From positions 1,729,001 to 1,793,000 of the forward strand of contig NZ_CP121445.1 of assembly GCF_029689925.1 (NCBI RefSeq): DNA of 64,000 bases. Direction: 5' to 3'. Both the position numbers and the translations under genes were made by a program. This stretch comes from Anaerocolumna sp. AGMB13025. Its GTDB lineage: Bacteria; Bacillota; Clostridia; Lachnospirales; Lachnospiraceae. Shown piece by piece: positions 62,912 through 64,000 of this stretch. The notes below the pieces were generated by a model. The model was not told where the DNA came from. It ran no database searches and worked only from the letters and a program-made list of their open reading frames with translations. The stretch's first letter is position 1; the number at the start of each line of letters is the position of its first letter.

Positions 62912-63006
62912 TGCATGGGATTCATTAAAAATCCTTCAGGAGCAGTCTGGGTCCATGTATACAATTACTCCAATTATTCAGAGTTTGGTTTGATTTTAGA
63001 AATAAT

Positions 63007-63050
63007 AAATGGAAGGAGGAAATCTTAAATTTGATTTCCTCCTTCCATTT
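63007..63050. terminator. Perfect 18-bp palindrome between GH10 and arsR
   Basis: AAATGGAAGGAGGAAATC and its exact complement around an 8-base loop. It lies 100 bases past the 3' end of the minus-strand arsR gene and 170 bases after GH10, and can stop transcription from both sides. The rest of the 314-bp gap has no gene. Confidence 0.6.
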
Positions 63051-63150
63051 AGAATATTAAAACATAATTTAGGTATCTAATAGTCCATAAATGCTAATAC
63101 TAGAACTTACTGATATTGCTACGAGAACAAAATTAGTTTTTTTAATATGG

Positions 63151-63522
63151 CTAGTCTTCCAGCTTCTTTTCTCTTATATGCTCAAGCCCTTTTTCAAAAA
63201 TTTGTTTTATGTGATCATCAGCCAGGGAATAAAATACATTTTTGCCATCCCTGCGGTTTACCACAAGATTAGCTTCACGCAATGCACGCAGCTGATGTGA
63301 GATTGCTGATTTAGTCATGCCAAGCAGTACAGCCAGATCGCAGACGCATAATTCATGCTCGTCCAAAGCCCAGATGATTTTTGATCTTGTACTGTCTCCT
63401 AAAACCTTAAAAAAATCCGAGAGATCATAGAGCTCATTATCTTCGGGCATATTATTTTTTACTGCCTCCACTACCTCTGAGTGGATTACGTCACAATCAC
63501 AGAATAATTCCTCTTTTTTCAT
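63151..63522 (-). CDS. ArsR/SmtB-family metal-responsive repressor, CadC-like
   Basis: 123 residues. Winged helix (LCVCDLAVLLGMTKSAISHQLRAL, NRRDGKNVFYSL). Cysteines at 8, 10, 59 and 61 (LFCDCD near the N-terminus and ELCVCDL in the recognition-helix region) match the alpha3N site of CadC, which senses Cd, Pb or Zn. Downstream of its start, 410 bases to the right, a divergent promoter with a perfect AGTTGAGC-N4-GCTCAACT operator points out of the window, probably to a metal efflux gene. Its start codon overlaps the stop of the last of three tandem element-encoded peptides (ATGA). Confidence 0.9.
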   Translation of the reverse strand: MKKEELFCDCDVIHSEVVEAVKNNMPEDNELYDLSDFFKVLGDSTRSKIIWALDEHELCVCDLAVLLGMTKSAISHQLRALREANLVVNRRDGKNVFYSLADDHIKQIFEKGLEHIREKKLED

Positions 63523-63629
63523 GATTTACACCCATTGCATATCCCAGGCTGGCCTGGGATACTGCCACAAATAAGAATGTGTGAAAGATGCTCAGTGTGG
63601 CAACCTTTCTTATAATAAATTTCTTTCAC
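63519..63629 (-). CDS. Element-encoded Cys-rich peptide 3 of 3 (next to arsR)
   Basis: 36 codons from GTG 63629, stop TGA at 63521-63519 overlapping the arsR ATG as ATGA. Reads VKEIYYKKGCHTEHLSH then ILICGSIPGQPGICNGCKS. Cys at 10, 21, 31, 34; His at 11, 14, 17. Whether it is translated is unproven; the exact stop/start overlap would allow coupled translation of arsR. Confidence 0.5.
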   Translation of the reverse strand: MKEIYYKKGCHTEHLSHILICGSIPGQPGICNGCKS

Positions 63630-63736
63630 GCTTTACACCCATTGCATATCCCAGGCTGGCCTGGGATACTGCCACAAATAAGAATGTGTGAAAGATGCTC
63701 AGTGTGGCAACCTTTCTTATAGTAAATTTCTTTCAC
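63626..63736 (-). CDS. Element-encoded Cys-rich peptide 2 of 3
   Basis: 36 codons from GTG 63736; stop overlaps the next GTG as GTGA (63626-63629). Sequence identical to copy 3 except Ala for the last Ser. Nucleotide differences to its neighbours are mostly synonymous (TAC/TAT, ATT/ATA). Confidence 0.5.
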   Translation of the reverse strand: MKEIYYKKGCHTEHLSHILICGSIPGQPGICNGCKA

Positions 63737-63843
63737 GCTTTACACCCATTGCATATCCCAGGCTGGCCTGGGATACTGCCACAAATAAGAATGTGTGAAA
63801 GATGCACAGTGTGGCAACCTTTCTTATAATATATTTCTTTCAC
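63733..63843 (-). CDS. Element-encoded Cys-rich peptide 1 of 3
   Basis: 36 codons from GTG 63843, preceded on the minus strand by GATGGAGTTGGAAGC, the only clear ribosome site of the array. Differs from copy 2 by Val for Glu at position 13 (CHTVH). Stop overlaps the next GTG as GTGA (63733-63736). An upstream TATACT with 17-base spaced TTACTT could be its promoter. Confidence 0.5.
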   Translation of the reverse strand: MKEIYYKKGCHTVHLSHILICGSIPGQPGICNGCKA

Positions 63844-63927
63844 GCTTCCAACTCCATCTCATAAGTAAAGTATAGCCGTTATTATGCTGATAAGTAAAGT
63901 AGTTTATAAAATTTTCATAAAAAACAC

Positions 63928-63987
63928 TTGACAGTTGAGCGTCTGCTCAACTATAATAGGATTATCAGTTGAACGAACAAACAACTG
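63928..63987 (+). promoter_or_regulatory. ArsR-regulated promoter directed out of the window
   Basis: TTGACA (63928-63933), 18-base spacer, TATAAT (63952-63957). The spacer contains a perfect 8-4-8 palindrome AGTTGAGC-GTCT-GCTCAACT (63933-63952), and a second, looser one (CAGTTG-N10-CAACTG, 63966-63987) follows the -10. Sequence type matches CadC/SmtB operators. The gene it drives lies beyond position 64000. Confidence 0.88.
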
Positions 63988-64000
63988 TCATTAAAATGAA

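Larger units (their letters stand above)
63522..63843 (-). repeat. Three tandem copies of the structured element upstream of arsR
   Basis: Unit length exactly 107 bp (starts at 63843, 63736, 63629 and the arsR start at 63522). Each unit has GTGAAAGA/TCTTTCAC, TGCCACA/TGTGGCA and TATCCCAGG-CCAG-CCTGGGATA stems and the tail TGCAATGGGTGTAAA. Only a handful of bases differ between units. Confidence 0.9.

Overview
The window looks like a chromosome segment of a low-GC, anaerobic, plant-fibre-degrading Firmicute, most likely a Lachnospiraceae clostridium close to the Lachnoclostridium/Anaerocolumna (Clostridium phytofermentans-like) group. The grounds are AT-rich DNA, strong AGGAGG ribosome sites, many AraC/YesN regulators, LplB-YtcP type sugar importers, secreted GH5, GH10, GH16 and GH64 enzymes, and a 2-hydroxyacyl-CoA dehydratase activator typical of anaerobes. 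The assignment is inference from gene content.

Layout. 1-9 kb: 3' part of a dehydratase activator, a decayed histidine kinase, a nucleotidyltransferase, AraC and effector-binding proteins, the padR/padC phenolic acid decarboxylase pair with its palindromic operator, a YczE-like membrane protein and an AraC regulator with a tandem-repeat leader. 9-25 kb: carbohydrate region with a secreted GH5 cellulase, a cytoplasmic GH31, MarR and FliB-like genes, an AraC regulator divergent from a GH27 with a domain insertion, an SLH-rhodanese fusion, and three consecutive secreted enzymes (GH64, GH16 and a crystallin/lysozyme-fold protein) that together look aimed at fungal or other beta-1,3-glucan walls. 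25-43 kb: housekeeping and stress genes (deformylase-like, Bcp, XpaC-LemA-TPM set, GIY-YIG/DUF6530/MoxR-VWA set, XRE-desulfoferrodoxin, PhzF, flavoprotein, two TipA-type MerR regulators, MazG-like, M18 aminopeptidase, LysM protein, SufS-like). 43-58 kb: a galactoside-use locus, with a YesM/YesN two-component pair divergent from an LplB-YtcP-lipoprotein importer followed by cytoplasmic GH36 and GH2 enzymes. 58-64 kb: an ICMT-like methyltransferase, an orphan receiver-less-Asp regulator, a GH10 xylanase and a CadC-type ArsR repressor whose target promoter leaves the right edge.

The most unusual signal is a dispersed, structured element of about 110 bp (a divergent 70-bp form also occurs) found at seven loci; at six of them it ends within a few bases of a start codon of a recognisable gene (AraC, flavoprotein, MazG-like, YtcP permease, GH2, ArsR), and at the seventh the following frame is broken. 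It carries two long-range pairings in pseudoknot order, a 9-10 bp hairpin with compensatory changes between copies, and a conserved tail GCAATGGGTGTAAA that can serve as ribosome site. Several copies also contain a 36-39 codon frame with a CGS...CNGC signature; upstream of arsR three copies stand in tandem with exact 4-base stop/start overlaps running into the repressor gene. Other non-genic signals are two mirror-image ArsR-type promoters 5 kb apart, one with a 19-bp-period array of half-sites, a MITE-like family of long hairpins (three copies), a duplicated 95-bp leader next to a phzF fragment, and an 18-bp expansion inside the GH2 gene.
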